64,000 bases of DNA from Leptospira biflexa (GCA_020720805.1 DYNZ01000001.1:1-64000); one strand, 5' to 3'; numbered from the stretch's first letter, positions 47,768 to 56,361 are shown. The notes: generated from the letters alone by a model not told the origin. Numbers and translations: made by a program.

Positions 47768-48108
47768 TCTCCGTTCCTCAAAGGAATTCGGTATTTTATA
47801 TAATTCATTCCTGATTATGCAACTAAATTCTTTATCAAAGAGATATCAACTATCAACAATCTCTTTATTATTATTGTATTAATAAAATAATTCTATTTAA
47901 AAAGTAGTAGTAATAATATAGTCTGTTAATAACTCTCTTAAGCCATTTCATAGTTAATTTACTGTGGTTATTTCACTAATTTCTAAAAGATTAAACTGTG
48001 AATAACCTGTTTGCACGTGTGAATATCAGTTTATAACATTGTCAAACTTCTCTTTTTTTATAAAAGCGTGAATATGTTTGTTAAAGTGAATAACTTTGTG
48101 GAAAAACC
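47768..48108. other. Candidate replication origin (oriC) between dnaA and dnaN
   Basis: This 341-base gene-free stretch contains several same-orientation DnaA boxes on the minus strand: TTATTCACA (47997-48005), TTTTCCACA (48097-48105), TTATTCACT (48085-48093), ATATTCACA (48018-48026) and ATAACCACA (47963-47971). The sequence at 47865-47935 is almost pure A/T and could be the unwinding element. It also contains the dnaN promoter. The layout dnaA-oriC-dnaN is common, and a parS site nearby supports the location. Confidence 0.75.
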
Positions 48109-49446
48109 TTACAGAGAAAATTTCTGTTCTAATTCTAAAATTTTTGCTTTTAAATCAGAATCCTGCACAATTTTCTTTTCGATTTCCTGGCGTGCATTGA
48201 TTATAGTTGAATGATCGCGGCCACCAAAATGAACCCCAATCTCTTTGGATGTAAGGTTTGTAAATTTTGATGCAAAATAGATAGCAACAAAACGAGGAAG
48301 TATTAATTTTGCTGAACGACTTTTTGATACAATATCATCGGCACTAACCGAAAAATATTCAGCAATTTTCTTTTTTATTTCATCAATAGGTAAAGCTTCT
48401 GATTTTTCTTCTGATGTAATATAGTCGGCTAATAATTGCATGGATAGTTCTTTGGTAATTGGCTTTTTTGAACTTGCCAGGGTACTGAGAGCTCCTTCCA
48501 ATGCGCGAATGTGAGTGGTAATATTTTTTGCGATCAAATAAAATATTTCGTCATCTAAAATCAATTTTCGCTCTGAAGCTTTTCTTTTTAATATGGCAAC
48601 CCTGGTTTCCAGGTCTGGAGGAAAAATTTTTGTAATGATACCCCATTCAAATCGAGTTCTCATTCGATCAGTTAGATATTCTAAATGTTTAGGGGGCCTA
48701 TCACTGGAAATCACAATCTGCTTACCTGATTCATATAAAGTATTAAATGTATGGAAAAATTCGATTTGGGTTTTTGCCTTGTCTTGTATAAACTGGATAT
48801 CATCTAGTAAAAGAACATCCGCATGCCTGTACTTTAATTTAAATTGCGAGGTATCTCCTTGGAGAAAGGCTGCTTGAATTTCATTTAGAAATTGTTCTGA
48901 ATGGACATAAATTATCTTAAGATAGGGCTTTTCTCTGAGAATTTTGTTGCAAATAGCTTGAAGTAAATGGGTTTTACCAAGACCTGCATCTCCCCAAATA
49001 AAAAGAGGATTGTATTGGCTACCTGGATTTTCAGCAACTGACCATGCAACACTATGTGCGTTTTCATTATTGCTTCCAACCACAAAATGAGAAAAATCAA
49101 ATCGTTCATTGATCTTCGGTTTACTGAGATTTACCACCCCCTTTTTATTAATACTAAAATCCTTGGGATAATGGTTGTTTGGATTGGCTTTCTCCTCTTC
49201 TACAGAATTTGGCGTAATAAAATCAATTTTAACCTGACGCCCAGAAAGATCGTAGATAATTTGTGATATTTGTTCTAGATATTTTGACTCGACATGATCT
49301 TTAACGCGTTTATCCTGAAATTCAATGATTAATCTTTCTTTTGAAGAAGAGATTAATGAACTACCAGAAAACCAGGCGTCAAAAGTCTGTGGATTCATCG
49401 TTGTTTTTAACTGTTCAAGAACATGATTCCAAAGAGATCCGGACAT
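48109..49446 (-). CDS. dnaA: Chromosomal replication initiator protein DnaA
   Basis: DnaA opens the origin and recruits helicase. Domain I is seen in LWNHVLEQLKTTMNPQTFDAW; the AAA+ Walker A is WGDAGLGKTHLLQ (around 152-159) and Walker B is LLLDDIQFI; the C-terminal domain IV shows FGGRDHSTIINARQEIEKK, the DnaA-box binding helix. The length is 445 residues. A longer open frame adds 41 codons upstream, but they are inside a hairpin repeat; AAAGGAG eight bases before this ATG supports the choice. The repeat's second hairpin ends about 10 bases before that site, so the leader may fold close to the ribosome binding site. Confidence 0.98.
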   Translation of the reverse strand: MSGSLWNHVLEQLKTTMNPQTFDAWFSGSSLISSSKERLIIEFQDKRVKDHVESKYLEQISQIIYDLSGRQVKIDFITPNSVEEEKANPNNHYPKDFSINKKGVVNLSKPKINERFDFSHFVVGSNNENAHSVAWSVAENPGSQYNPLFIWGDAGLGKTHLLQAICNKILREKPYLKIIYVHSEQFLNEIQAAFLQGDTSQFKLKYRHADVLLLDDIQFIQDKAKTQIEFFHTFNTLYESGKQIVISSDRPPKHLEYLTDRMRTRFEWGIITKIFPPDLETRVAILKRKASERKLILDDEIFYLIAKNITTHIRALEGALSTLASSKKPITKELSMQLLADYITSEEKSEALPIDEIKKKIAEYFSVSADDIVSKSRSAKLILPRFVAIYFASKFTNLTSKEIGVHFGGRDHSTIINARQEIEKKIVQDSDLKAKILELEQKFSL

Positions 49447-49460
49447 GCAAAAAGCTCCTT

Positions 49461-49585
49461 TATACAGCAAAGAAAGTGCTCTGCGCACTTTCTGGCGTAA
49501 ATACCCTAACCGCCGAATTTTTATGGAAATTCGGCATGCTTCGCAACATCGTGTGAGTTGGAAAACCAATAACTTTTGGGTATAA
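49461..49585 (-). repeat. Dispersed hairpin repeat, copy 2, in the dnaA leader
   Basis: On the minus strand this copy runs from TTATACCCAAAAG through CACACGATGT and TTGCGAAGCATGCC to the GAAAGTGC hairpin and TGTATAAAGGAG. It has a GCCGAATTT/AAATTCGGC hairpin, then GGTTAGG, then a 9-bp stem AGAAAGTGC/GCACTTTCT with a 5-base loop. It matches copy 1 along its whole length, but lacks the 256-base insertion. The end abuts the dnaA Shine-Dalgarno, so it is the 5' leader or promoter of dnaA. Confidence 0.75.
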
Positions 49586-49683
49586 AACGGTCGGGAAAGG
49601 AAAATTCCGGCTTTCGTTAGGTGGAAGCAAGAGAAAAATAACTGGAGAGGTAAAAAAAAATCAGATTCTAATTTTGCTTATAA

Positions 49684-50307
49684 TTAGCTTTTTTTAAGCT
49701 GAGGGGGTTGAAATCTTAAAGGTAATGTTTTTAAATCGTTCAGCTCGTTGGAGTACTTTTTAGGTATCGTTGCACCAATTTTATCAAAAGCGTGAAAAAG
49801 AAACGATCTGGATCTTCGAAAAACATGGATTGCGGCTTGATTTTGGTTGAGACGCAGGTAAGATTGACCGCGATAAAACTCTTTTATTCCTAATTGGTAG
49901 TAAGAGTTAGCAATAGGGTGATGCAGCAAAGAGTGGACCTTTTTCTGGCCTAATTCCTGACTTATGAATTGCGTTTTCTTGGAAAAGATTATCGCTGTTT
50001 CATGATATAATTTAAATTCTATATTTTTTGCTTGAGAAAAAAGATGAAACGATTCTAAAAATTTTTTTTTGTCCCAGGCTTGATTCGCCAATTCCAGCGA
50101 GAGACTGTATTTGCTATAAATTGATTGAATATTTTTTAGTTTTTCATCATCAGAGATATATTTGATAGATTCTTGTAAAAAAATTTTATTTTCATTTCTT
50201 TCCATCCGATTTTTCTGCAAGATCGAATATTCAGGTAGAGTGTGAACCTGTAATTGATAGCCTAAAATAATAATGCAAGATAAAAGAAAAATTTTAATTT
50301 CTTTCAT
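49684..50307 (-). CDS. Exported protein of unknown function
   Basis: The 207-residue protein has a signal peptide (KIFLLSCIIILGYQLQVHT) and a mature part of helices with repeated short Lys/Gln/Ser-rich units. A segment SYYQLGIKEFYRGQSYLRLN, continuing AAIHVFRRSRSFLFHAF, resembles a corresponding segment of the gene just upstream, so both may be divergent paralogues of a TPR-like helical family. No named family is recognised. It overlaps the upstream gene by 4 bases (coupled). Its end is followed by the origin-side repeat region. Confidence 0.55.
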   Translation of the reverse strand: MKEIKIFLLSCIIILGYQLQVHTLPEYSILQKNRMERNENKIFLQESIKYISDDEKLKNIQSIYSKYSLSLELANQAWDKKKFLESFHLFSQAKNIEFKLYHETAIIFSKKTQFISQELGQKKVHSLLHHPIANSYYQLGIKEFYRGQSYLRLNQNQAAIHVFRRSRSFLFHAFDKIGATIPKKYSNELNDLKTLPLRFQPPQLKKS

Positions 50308-51146
50308 TTTGAATCCTGCTTACCCTTTACTTCGGTGAGATTTATTTTTTCTTCCGAAGAAAAATTTGCATCTAATCCTCTCACCTGAAATTCTTTTGTT
50401 AAGATATCGCCAACAGTCTCCTTTTTTAACGTTAATCCTTTGTTGTCAACATGATGAAGGATCATCTTAAACTCAGGCAATACTTCCTGATCTTTACTCT
50501 CCTGTAATTTAATTAATTTAGAGCCAATTTCTTCATAAGATAATTTATCAATTCCAATTTTCTGGTCAGCCGGTGTTTTTGCATGTAAAATGGCTAGTAT
50601 GCTATAGCGTTTGGCTCTACGACAAAGTTTTATTCCTTCCATATATTTTTTTATTTTATAGGAGAATAATACCTTGGGAGAATGAAGTGCAACAATTTGC
50701 TGACTTTTTGCTTCTGTCAAATCACGATACCCAAGAGTGAGATAATGTTTGGCTTGGCTATCTTTAGAACGAATGATCGTTGGCGCTATTCGATCCAGAA
50801 TTTTTTTTGTATCAAGAAGATAGATATCCATGATCTGACTAAATAGATTGACCATGATTTCCTGTGATTTTCGGATTTCTCTGTATGTTCGTTTGTATTT
50901 ACTCTGAAGATAGGAAACTTGAGCCCAAAAATCATGATTTCCGGATTCCTTGAAAAGTTTTACCTGGGCATCTTCGCCAAAATTGGTTACAGCAATATTT
51001 ACAAATTGAATAAAGTACTTATTTTCCGCCAGAAATCTTTCCGATGATACCTGATCGCCTACTGCAGCTACCTGTTTCCAGCTGGTGATAGACAGGATAA
51101 AAACCAATACAAAGATTTGTAAAAATATTTTCCTGGATCTTTTCAT
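50304..51146 (-). CDS. Exported helical protein of unknown function
   Basis: The product of about 280 residues begins KRSRKIFLQIFVLVFILSITS, a signal peptide cut near QVAA. The mature sequence is mostly alpha-helical with a pattern AKHYLTLGYRDLTEAKSQQI, then SPKVLFSYKIKKYMEGIKL and CRRAKRYSILAIL, similar to a part of the next gene. Earlier in-frame start codons exist but lack a ribosome binding site. It is the middle gene of a three-gene run of exported proteins. Function is unknown; an association with the cell envelope is inferred from the signal peptides only. Confidence 0.55.
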   Translation of the reverse strand: MKRSRKIFLQIFVLVFILSITSWKQVAAVGDQVSSERFLAENKYFIQFVNIAVTNFGEDAQVKLFKESGNHDFWAQVSYLQSKYKRTYREIRKSQEIMVNLFSQIMDIYLLDTKKILDRIAPTIIRSKDSQAKHYLTLGYRDLTEAKSQQIVALHSPKVLFSYKIKKYMEGIKLCRRAKRYSILAILHAKTPADQKIGIDKLSYEEIGSKLIKLQESKDQEVLPEFKMILHHVDNKGLTLKKETVGDILTKEFQVRGLDANFSSEEKINLTEVKGKQDSK

Positions 51147-51296
51147 AAATCTCGGGATTCCTTTAAAAATACATCTAAGAACTTTATCGGTTGATTTTTT
51201 ATGAAAGAATACAAAAAGAATGGGAATTGCGGGATTTTCTGATCTGATAAAGAGAATAGCCAAGCTTGCTATCGCAACCTGGCTAGACATCGATCG

Positions 51297-51731
51297 TTAT
51301 TGAGATATGATTTGAAACTGGACCTCAGCGGCGCGGTTTTTTTCTACAGGATTCCCAAAAAAGACTTTCATTTTATAGTCACCTGGCTTTTCAAAAAAAT
51401 CAGGTCTTAAGACAAAGGTAAAATGATTGCTGTTGCTTTTTATATCCTTTTCAACTCTCTCTCTGAGGAGTATTTCGCTATTTTGTCCCTGTACTTCAAA
51501 TATCTGAATGGTAAACATAGAGGTTGGAAAAGGACTTTTTTGCTTTATAGAATAATAAATATAGCTGTTTTGAGGGAAAATGGTTTCTTCAGGATTTGAT
51601 TTTCCAGTAAATGGTTGACTACTCAACAATATTTTGGGTTTTCCAAACCCTGCAAAATCCCATGGTTTGATAATAAATAGCACCAGACCAATGGCAAATG
51701 CAATTACAAGAGAAATGATAACTTTCCGCAT
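51297..51731 (-). CDS. Exported or membrane-anchored beta-rich protein of unknown function
   Basis: The 144-residue protein starts with a hydrophobic helix (VIISLVIAFAIGLVLFII) that may be a signal anchor. The rest is beta-rich with the strand pairs NSYIYYSIKQKSPF, MFTIQIFEVQG, FTFVLRPDFF and YKMKVFFGN, looking like one immunoglobulin-like domain. I recognise no family. The ATG has AGGAG seven bases before it, so the GTG five codons upstream was not used. It is the first gene in a leftward run of three exported proteins. Confidence 0.55.
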   Translation of the reverse strand: MRKVIISLVIAFAIGLVLFIIKPWDFAGFGKPKILLSSQPFTGKSNPEETIFPQNSYIYYSIKQKSPFPTSMFTIQIFEVQGQNSEILLRERVEKDIKSNSNHFTFVLRPDFFEKPGDYKMKVFFGNPVEKNRAAEVQFQIISQ

Positions 51732-51900
51732 TTGGAGGCTCCTCACTTTGAATATTACCTCTAAGGACTCCTAATAAGTTAGGAATCAAGATGGTATTGG
51801 AATTAATACAATATGTATTTATTGATTTTTTCAATAATTGTTAAAAAAATCCTAAAGCCTGTAAATACGGCAACAAATTTATTTCGGAAATGACCTAAAA

Positions 51901-52722
51901 ATGGAACTCTTTGCTACTAGTGTAAGCTGGAATATAAACCGGTACTGTAATTATAAATGCAGTTACTGCACTCAGCAGGATGATAAACTGAAAGGACAGG
52001 ATGTTTCCGACTTTCGTCCATTTTTAGATGCATTTCGACAACTTATCGGACCAATTGAAGTAAAAATCTCCGGAGGAGAGCCTTTCTTGTATCCGGATTT
52101 TTTGCAAATGTGCAGAGAAATGCGCGAAAGGCATTTCTATATTTCAATTGTAACAAATTTTTCTGCTCAAGTAGAGAACCTTTTTGATTTTCTCGATGTA
52201 GTGGGAGATCTTCTCCAAGTTTTTTCTGCTAGCCTTCACCTTGAATATGCTGATCCTGGGGAATTTTTAGCCAAGGCACTCCAGTTTAAGCAAAAAATGG
52301 CGGCAAATTCATCCTTTGTCGTGACCTCTGTTGCGTCTCCGCGTCATTTGACAGAGCTCAATAAGATAGGTCGAATTTTTTTAGATCATGGTGTTCGTTT
52401 TAATTTACAACCATTAAAGTATCATGGGTCTATTATTACGTATACACAAAAGGAATCAGAAATTCTAAATTTTTTTGGAGGGCATAACCGAACTGGAAAA
52501 ATTTGCAATAATTTCTTCGGTAGACCATGCAAAGCTGGCATTAACTACTTTGTGGTTGGTCCCACTGGCGATGTGTGGCGATGTTATCAGGCTAAAAAAG
52601 AGCGAAAAGAGTATTTAGGAAATATTCTTCAAGGCAGTTTCATGCCTTACACTGAAATTCATGATTGTATCTACCACTATTGCCCATGTACTGTTCCCAT
52701 AGAAAGAAAGATGATTTTGTAG
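51901..52722 (+). CDS. Radical SAM enzyme with SPASM/twitch-like C-terminus
   Basis: The radical SAM motif CNYKCSYCTQ is close to the N-terminus (about 17-24); VKISGGEPFLYPDF is the GGE motif for SAM binding. C-terminal cysteines occur in ICNNFFGRPCKAGIN, DVWRCYQ and YHYCPC, which suggests one auxiliary 4Fe-4S cluster. The protein of 273 residues is short for a SPASM enzyme, more like twitch-domain types. No peptide precursor or other substrate gene is obvious next to it. It overlaps the upstream frame of the next gene, but the proposed starts do not overlap. No strong ribosome binding site precedes the ATG. Confidence 0.85.
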   Translation: MELFATSVSWNINRYCNYKCSYCTQQDDKLKGQDVSDFRPFLDAFRQLIGPIEVKISGGEPFLYPDFLQMCREMRERHFYISIVTNFSAQVENLFDFLDVVGDLLQVFSASLHLEYADPGEFLAKALQFKQKMAANSSFVVTSVASPRHLTELNKIGRIFLDHGVRFNLQPLKYHGSIITYTQKESEILNFFGGHNRTGKICNNFFGRPCKAGINYFVVGPTGDVWRCYQAKKERKEYLGNILQGSFMPYTEIHDCIYHYCPCTVPIERKMIL

Positions 52723-52733
52723 GTTATTCCAAA

Positions 52734-54146
52734 ATGAATTATAAATGCACCATTCCTGCCGAATTATTGCAATCTCCAGTAGCGCAGGGAGCTATTTTTA
52801 TTTTAGAAAGATTGGAAAATGCGGGATATGAGGCATATTGGGCGGGAGGTGCTGTTAGAGATTTCATTCTTAAAAAAAAACCACATGATATCGATATTGC
52901 TACGAGTGCTCGTCCTGAACAGGTGGTACAAATATTTAGGAAAACTATTCCGGTTGGTGTCCAATTTGGGGTCATCATTGTGCTGGTAAAGGGCTTTTCT
53001 TATGAAGTAGCAACCTTTCGCAATGATGGACAGTATTTAGATGGAAGAAGACCTGAAAATGTCACTTTTTCTTCGGCGCGGGAGGATGCCAACAGGCGTG
53101 ATTTTACGATCAATGGCCTATTTTTTCATCCTCGGTCTCAGGAAATAATTGATTATGTGAATGGGCTTGTCGATCTGCAAGGTGGTCTAATTCGAACTAT
53201 CGGTAGCGCACATGAACGATTTCATGAGGATAAATTGCGAATATTACGCGCTCCTCGCTTTTCGCTGCAATTGGGATTTTCCATAGAAGCGGAAACCAAA
53301 AAGGCGATTCAGGAAATGGCAAAATCTGTCCAAATTGTTTCCCAGGAAAGAATAACAGAAGAATTAAAAAAAATATTTTCTGGATCTAAACCCTATCAAG
53401 CTGCTTCATTATTACAGGAATTAAATCTTTTAGAGGTACTTTTTCCCTTTATGGGACAATTGCGGGTTGCTGACCTTCAGCATGGATTCTGGCAATTGGA
53501 ACAAAGAAAAATTTCTACGGAGAATCAAGCCACATTATTTGATCATGTATTAGGTTCGCTTCTATCGCTAGAAGAGATGTATCAGCAAAGAAACTATCTG
53601 GACATTTTTCAAGATTCGAAAAATAACTATCCTTTTCTTCTTGTTCTTGGTTTACTATTGCAACATTATTCAGAAATTCATGATAAGGGAAATGGAACTA
53701 TGGATCAAGCAAAGAACCCTTTTCTGGATTTAGAAAAAAAATTAGGGACATACAAATTATCAAATAAAGAAAAGCAGGTTGTAATTGAGCTTCTTAAGGC
53801 AAGGAATGAATTTCACCTATGGACTAAAGCCAGAGTTGCGCAAAGAAAACGCTGGATTCGGGATCCGCTATTCAGCTATAAAATTATTTTCTATTTAAGT
53901 CGATTTTCCTTTATTTCATACGATAAAAACTTACTCTCTTTTATTTTAGAAGAAAAAATGAAATATAGTGATGCGGAGCTGAATCCTATTCCTCTGCTAT
54001 CAGGAAGCGATTTAATTGAAATGGGATACACTCCTGGTCCTAAGTTCGCTGAGGATTTGATGGCTTTAGAAAATGAGCAGCTCGAATCAACAATTCATGA
54101 CCGCCAGGAGGCGCTTGCATTCATAAGAAAAAGGCGAGGTATTTAA
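52734..54146 (+). CDS. tRNA CCA-adding enzyme / poly(A) polymerase family protein
   Basis: Class II nucleotidyltransferases add CCA to tRNA or A tails to RNA. The head motif YWAGGAVRDFILKKKPHDID includes the GG and DxD catalytic carboxylates (HDIDIAT); RRDFTINGLFFH and FHEDKLRILRAPRFSLQLGF are the next motifs. The 470-residue length fits either PcnB or Cca; there is no HD domain visible and no R-rich C-terminal tail, so the specific role cannot be decided. It follows the radical SAM gene by 11 bases. The frame extends 23 codons upstream, but those overlap that gene. Confidence 0.92.
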   Translation: MNYKCTIPAELLQSPVAQGAIFILERLENAGYEAYWAGGAVRDFILKKKPHDIDIATSARPEQVVQIFRKTIPVGVQFGVIIVLVKGFSYEVATFRNDGQYLDGRRPENVTFSSAREDANRRDFTINGLFFHPRSQEIIDYVNGLVDLQGGLIRTIGSAHERFHEDKLRILRAPRFSLQLGFSIEAETKKAIQEMAKSVQIVSQERITEELKKIFSGSKPYQAASLLQELNLLEVLFPFMGQLRVADLQHGFWQLEQRKISTENQATLFDHVLGSLLSLEEMYQQRNYLDIFQDSKNNYPFLLVLGLLLQHYSEIHDKGNGTMDQAKNPFLDLEKKLGTYKLSNKEKQVVIELLKARNEFHLWTKARVAQRKRWIRDPLFSYKIIFYLSRFSFISYDKNLLSFILEEKMKYSDAELNPIPLLSGSDLIEMGYTPGPKFAEDLMALENEQLESTIHDRQEALAFIRKRRGI

Positions 54147-54149
54147 ACA

Positions 54150-54557
54150 TTGGAAGTAAAGGTAATTTTACAAAAAATAATTGCTATCATGGTTGGCGGT
54201 GCATTCGGAGCCATGAGCCGATATGGTCTTACATTGCTGGTTCGCTCTAATTTTAAAAACAGCATTTTTCCTTATGGTACTCTTACTGTAAATGTGCTAG
54301 GGGCATTACTATTTGGATTTTTTTGGGCAATTTTTTTTAAGTACAGCGATATCCAGGTCTGGCGACATTTTGTACTCATTGGATTTCTTGGTTCGCTCAC
54401 GACCTTCTCCTCCTATACTTTTGATCTTTTTGTTATGATAAAACAAGGACACTATACCGCTGCTGCCCTTTATTTTATTCTAAGTAATGTTATCTGTTTG
54501 GTGGGTTTTTTTTTAGCATTTTTTTTTACAGAAAAAATGCTAAAATCACTGACTTGA
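54150..54557 (+). CDS. crcB: Fluoride exporter CrcB/Fluc
   Basis: CrcB is a dimeric fluoride channel of four helices. The family motifs GGAFGAMSRYGLTLL, FPYGTLTVNVLGALLFGFFW (with the conserved Asn) and FLGSLTTFSSYTFDLF are present in order. The 135-residue length is normal. Translation probably begins at a TTG three bases after the preceding stop, with GAGG upstream; a later ATG inside the first helix would cut the fold. It is likely read together with the nucleotidyltransferase gene. No fluoride riboswitch precedes it, since there is no leader. Confidence 0.92.
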   Translation: MEVKVILQKIIAIMVGGAFGAMSRYGLTLLVRSNFKNSIFPYGTLTVNVLGALLFGFFWAIFFKYSDIQVWRHFVLIGFLGSLTTFSSYTFDLFVMIKQGHYTAAALYFILSNVICLVGFFLAFFFTEKMLKSLT

Positions 54558-54562
54558 TTTCC

Positions 54563-55540
54563 TTAAAAAATATCGAGTGCAGCATAGGTGATGATCGCGG
54601 TAGCACCGGCTCGTTTTATTGCAAATAGACTCTCTAGCATGACAGCAGATCCGTCAAAAAGCTGAAGTCTGTCCCCATGCTGAATCATGGCGTATTCTCC
54701 ACTAACCTGATATGCAAATATGGGATAAGAAAAATGGTTCTTGAGATCTTTGATTACGTCAAGATATGGCAAAGCTGGTTTTACCATTAGGAAATCGGCT
54801 CCCTCTTGGATGTCAAGCTCTGCTTCCCTAACAGCTTCCCAGGATCGGGTATATGGCATCTGGTATCCTTTTCTATCTCCAAAAGACGGAGCGGATTGAG
54901 CTGCATCCCGAAAAGGTCCATAGAAAGCTGAGGCATACTTTACGGAATAGGATAGGATACTGACATTCTGAAATTCATTTTTATCAAGAGCGGAACGAAT
55001 CGCCGCAACCATTCCATCCATCATTCCTGAAGGAGCAATCACATCAATGCCAGCTTGTGCATAAACTTTCGCAAAATTGGCAAGCCGCTGCAATGTTAGA
55101 TCATTATCTACATCTCCATGTGATGTAAGAATGCCGCAATGTCCATGAGATGTATATTCACACAAACATAAATCGGCAATAACTAACAAGGATTTTCCAA
55201 ATCTTTTTTTTAAGAGAGTTGCGAATTTTGGCACGATAGCTGGTTCAACGTCTCCTGTGGACCCAATTTCATCTTTTTGTCGTGGTATTCCAAAAAGGAT
55301 GACGGCAGGAATTTTTTTCTGGACAGCGTTTTCAGCTATCATCAACGCGCTGCTTATGTTATGAACAAAGACACCCGGCATGGAGTTGACTTCTCGGGCA
55401 TGTAAACCATCTTCCGGTAAGTTTTCATCCAAAAAAAGGGGCAACACCAGATCATTTGGAAGCAATTCGATATCGCTGGTTAATCGACGCATGGCTTCCG
55501 AAGTTCGATAACGGCGCATTCTGGTAATGGGATAAAGCAT
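54563..55540 (-). CDS. hemB: Delta-aminolevulinic acid dehydratase (porphobilinogen synthase)
   Basis: HemB condenses two 5-aminolevulinates to porphobilinogen. The zinc site has three cysteines in DLCLCEYTSHGHC, so it is the Zn-dependent form, and the Schiff-base lysines are in YSVKYASAFYGPFRDA and FLMVKPALPYLD. The opening LYPITRMRRYR and the C-terminal region VSGEYAMI are standard. The length is 325 residues. The start at MLYPI has GAGG six bases ahead, so four codons of upstream frame were left out. It is divergent from coaE, with a copy of the hairpin repeat in between. Confidence 0.97.
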   Translation of the reverse strand: MLYPITRMRRYRTSEAMRRLTSDIELLPNDLVLPLFLDENLPEDGLHAREVNSMPGVFVHNISSALMIAENAVQKKIPAVILFGIPRQKDEIGSTGDVEPAIVPKFATLLKKRFGKSLLVIADLCLCEYTSHGHCGILTSHGDVDNDLTLQRLANFAKVYAQAGIDVIAPSGMMDGMVAAIRSALDKNEFQNVSILSYSVKYASAFYGPFRDAAQSAPSFGDRKGYQMPYTRSWEAVREAELDIQEGADFLMVKPALPYLDVIKDLKNHFSYPIFAYQVSGEYAMIQHGDRLQLFDGSAVMLESLFAIKRAGATAIITYAALDIF

Positions 55541-55563
55541 GGATAACCTCACTTTTCAACTGT

Positions 55564-55620
55564 TAAGAAAGTGCTTGCAGACCGAATTTCGTGCAAGCGG
55601 AAAATTCGGCGGTTAGGACA
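55564..55620 (+). repeat. Dispersed hairpin repeat, degenerate copy 3, upstream of coaE
   Basis: The stretch starts GAAAGTGCTTGCA and includes CCGAATTTC, GAAAATTCGGCGG and TTAGGA, the same words as copies 1 and 2 but in shorter arrangement. GCTTGCA/TGCAAGC and CCGAATTT(C)/GAAAATTCGG can form alternative stems. It lies 25 bases before the coaE start and 23 after the hemB start. Confidence 0.55.
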
Positions 55621-55645
55621 AATTTATGGAAATGGATAAAAAAAT

Positions 55646-56311
55646 ATGAAGCTGCAAAGTTCGTATATTATAAATAAGCAAGGCAGAAAAATTTTTTATG
55701 ATGATATTCGAAAAATTGGCATAACAGGGTTATATGCTAGCGGCAAAGGTACGGTAACAAAGCTTTTTGAGAGTTTAGGTGCTTATGGTATCGATTCTGA
55801 TCTCTTAGCCCGACAAGCAGTGGTTAAGGGAACTGAGGGATGGCGGCAGATTATTGAAATTTTTGGAGAGGCAGTATTGGATAACCACGGAGAGATCCAT
55901 CGCTCCGCTTTAGCCGAAATCGTTTTTCAGGATGAAAGAAAGTTGCAAGAGTTAAATCGCATTATCCACCCTATTGTACAGTCATTGGCAGAAAAGGAGA
56001 TAAAGGTCGAGTTGATGCAGAATCCTAGTCGGCGTTTTGTTTTGAATATCCCGCTACTCTTTGAGGCCGGCAGAGAAAAGTGGTTGGATCTTGTGATCGT
56101 AATCAATACTCCATTGGAAGATTCGATTCAAAGAGGTATGATCAGAGATTCACTCACAGAAAAACAGATCATATCGAGGATTCGCTATCAAATTCCGCTA
56201 AATGAAAAATTGGAAAGAGCCGATTATGTAATCGATAATAGCCAGGATATTGAGAATACCAGAAAGCAGGTTTATCAATTTTGGCAATGGATTCACGGCC
56301 AGCTTCCTTGA
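55646..56311 (+). CDS. coaE: Dephospho-CoA kinase
   Basis: CoaE phosphorylates dephospho-CoA in the last step of CoA synthesis. The P-loop IGITGLYASGKGTVTKLF is present, with a YASGKG variant of the usual GxGSGKS. DSDLLARQAV, HPIVQSLAEKEI, VLNIPLLFEAGREKWLDLV and the RIRYQIPLNEKLERADYVIDN segment complete the family pattern. The protein of 221 residues carries about 22 extra residues before the P-loop. panB of the same pathway is 20 kb away. GGAT eight bases before the ATG is a weak ribosome site. Confidence 0.9.
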   Translation: MKLQSSYIINKQGRKIFYDDIRKIGITGLYASGKGTVTKLFESLGAYGIDSDLLARQAVVKGTEGWRQIIEIFGEAVLDNHGEIHRSALAEIVFQDERKLQELNRIIHPIVQSLAEKEIKVELMQNPSRRFVLNIPLLFEAGREKWLDLVIVINTPLEDSIQRGMIRDSLTEKQIISRIRYQIPLNEKLERADYVIDNSQDIENTRKQVYQFWQWIHGQLP

Positions 56312-56361
56312 ACAGGAGGTATTGGTTACATTATAAAGTTTATACTATATGGATGCATGAT

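Noticed and set aside
48011-48026. Second parS site in the origin region (GCACGTG)
   Set aside because: The flanks do not match the TGTT/AACA arms at the right distance; it only shares the central CACGTG.
49447-49569. Longer dnaA start adding 41 residues
   Set aside because: The extra codons come from the dispersed repeat, and a strong AAAGGAG precedes the inner ATG that matches the DnaA domain I N-terminus.
51769-51784. Hairpin TCCTAA/TTAGGA in the radical SAM leader
   Set aside because: Six A/T-rich pairs in AT-rich DNA are expected by chance; no T-run or conservation evidence.
54150-54189. Fluoride riboswitch upstream of crcB
   Set aside because: crcB begins three bases after the previous gene, leaving no leader.
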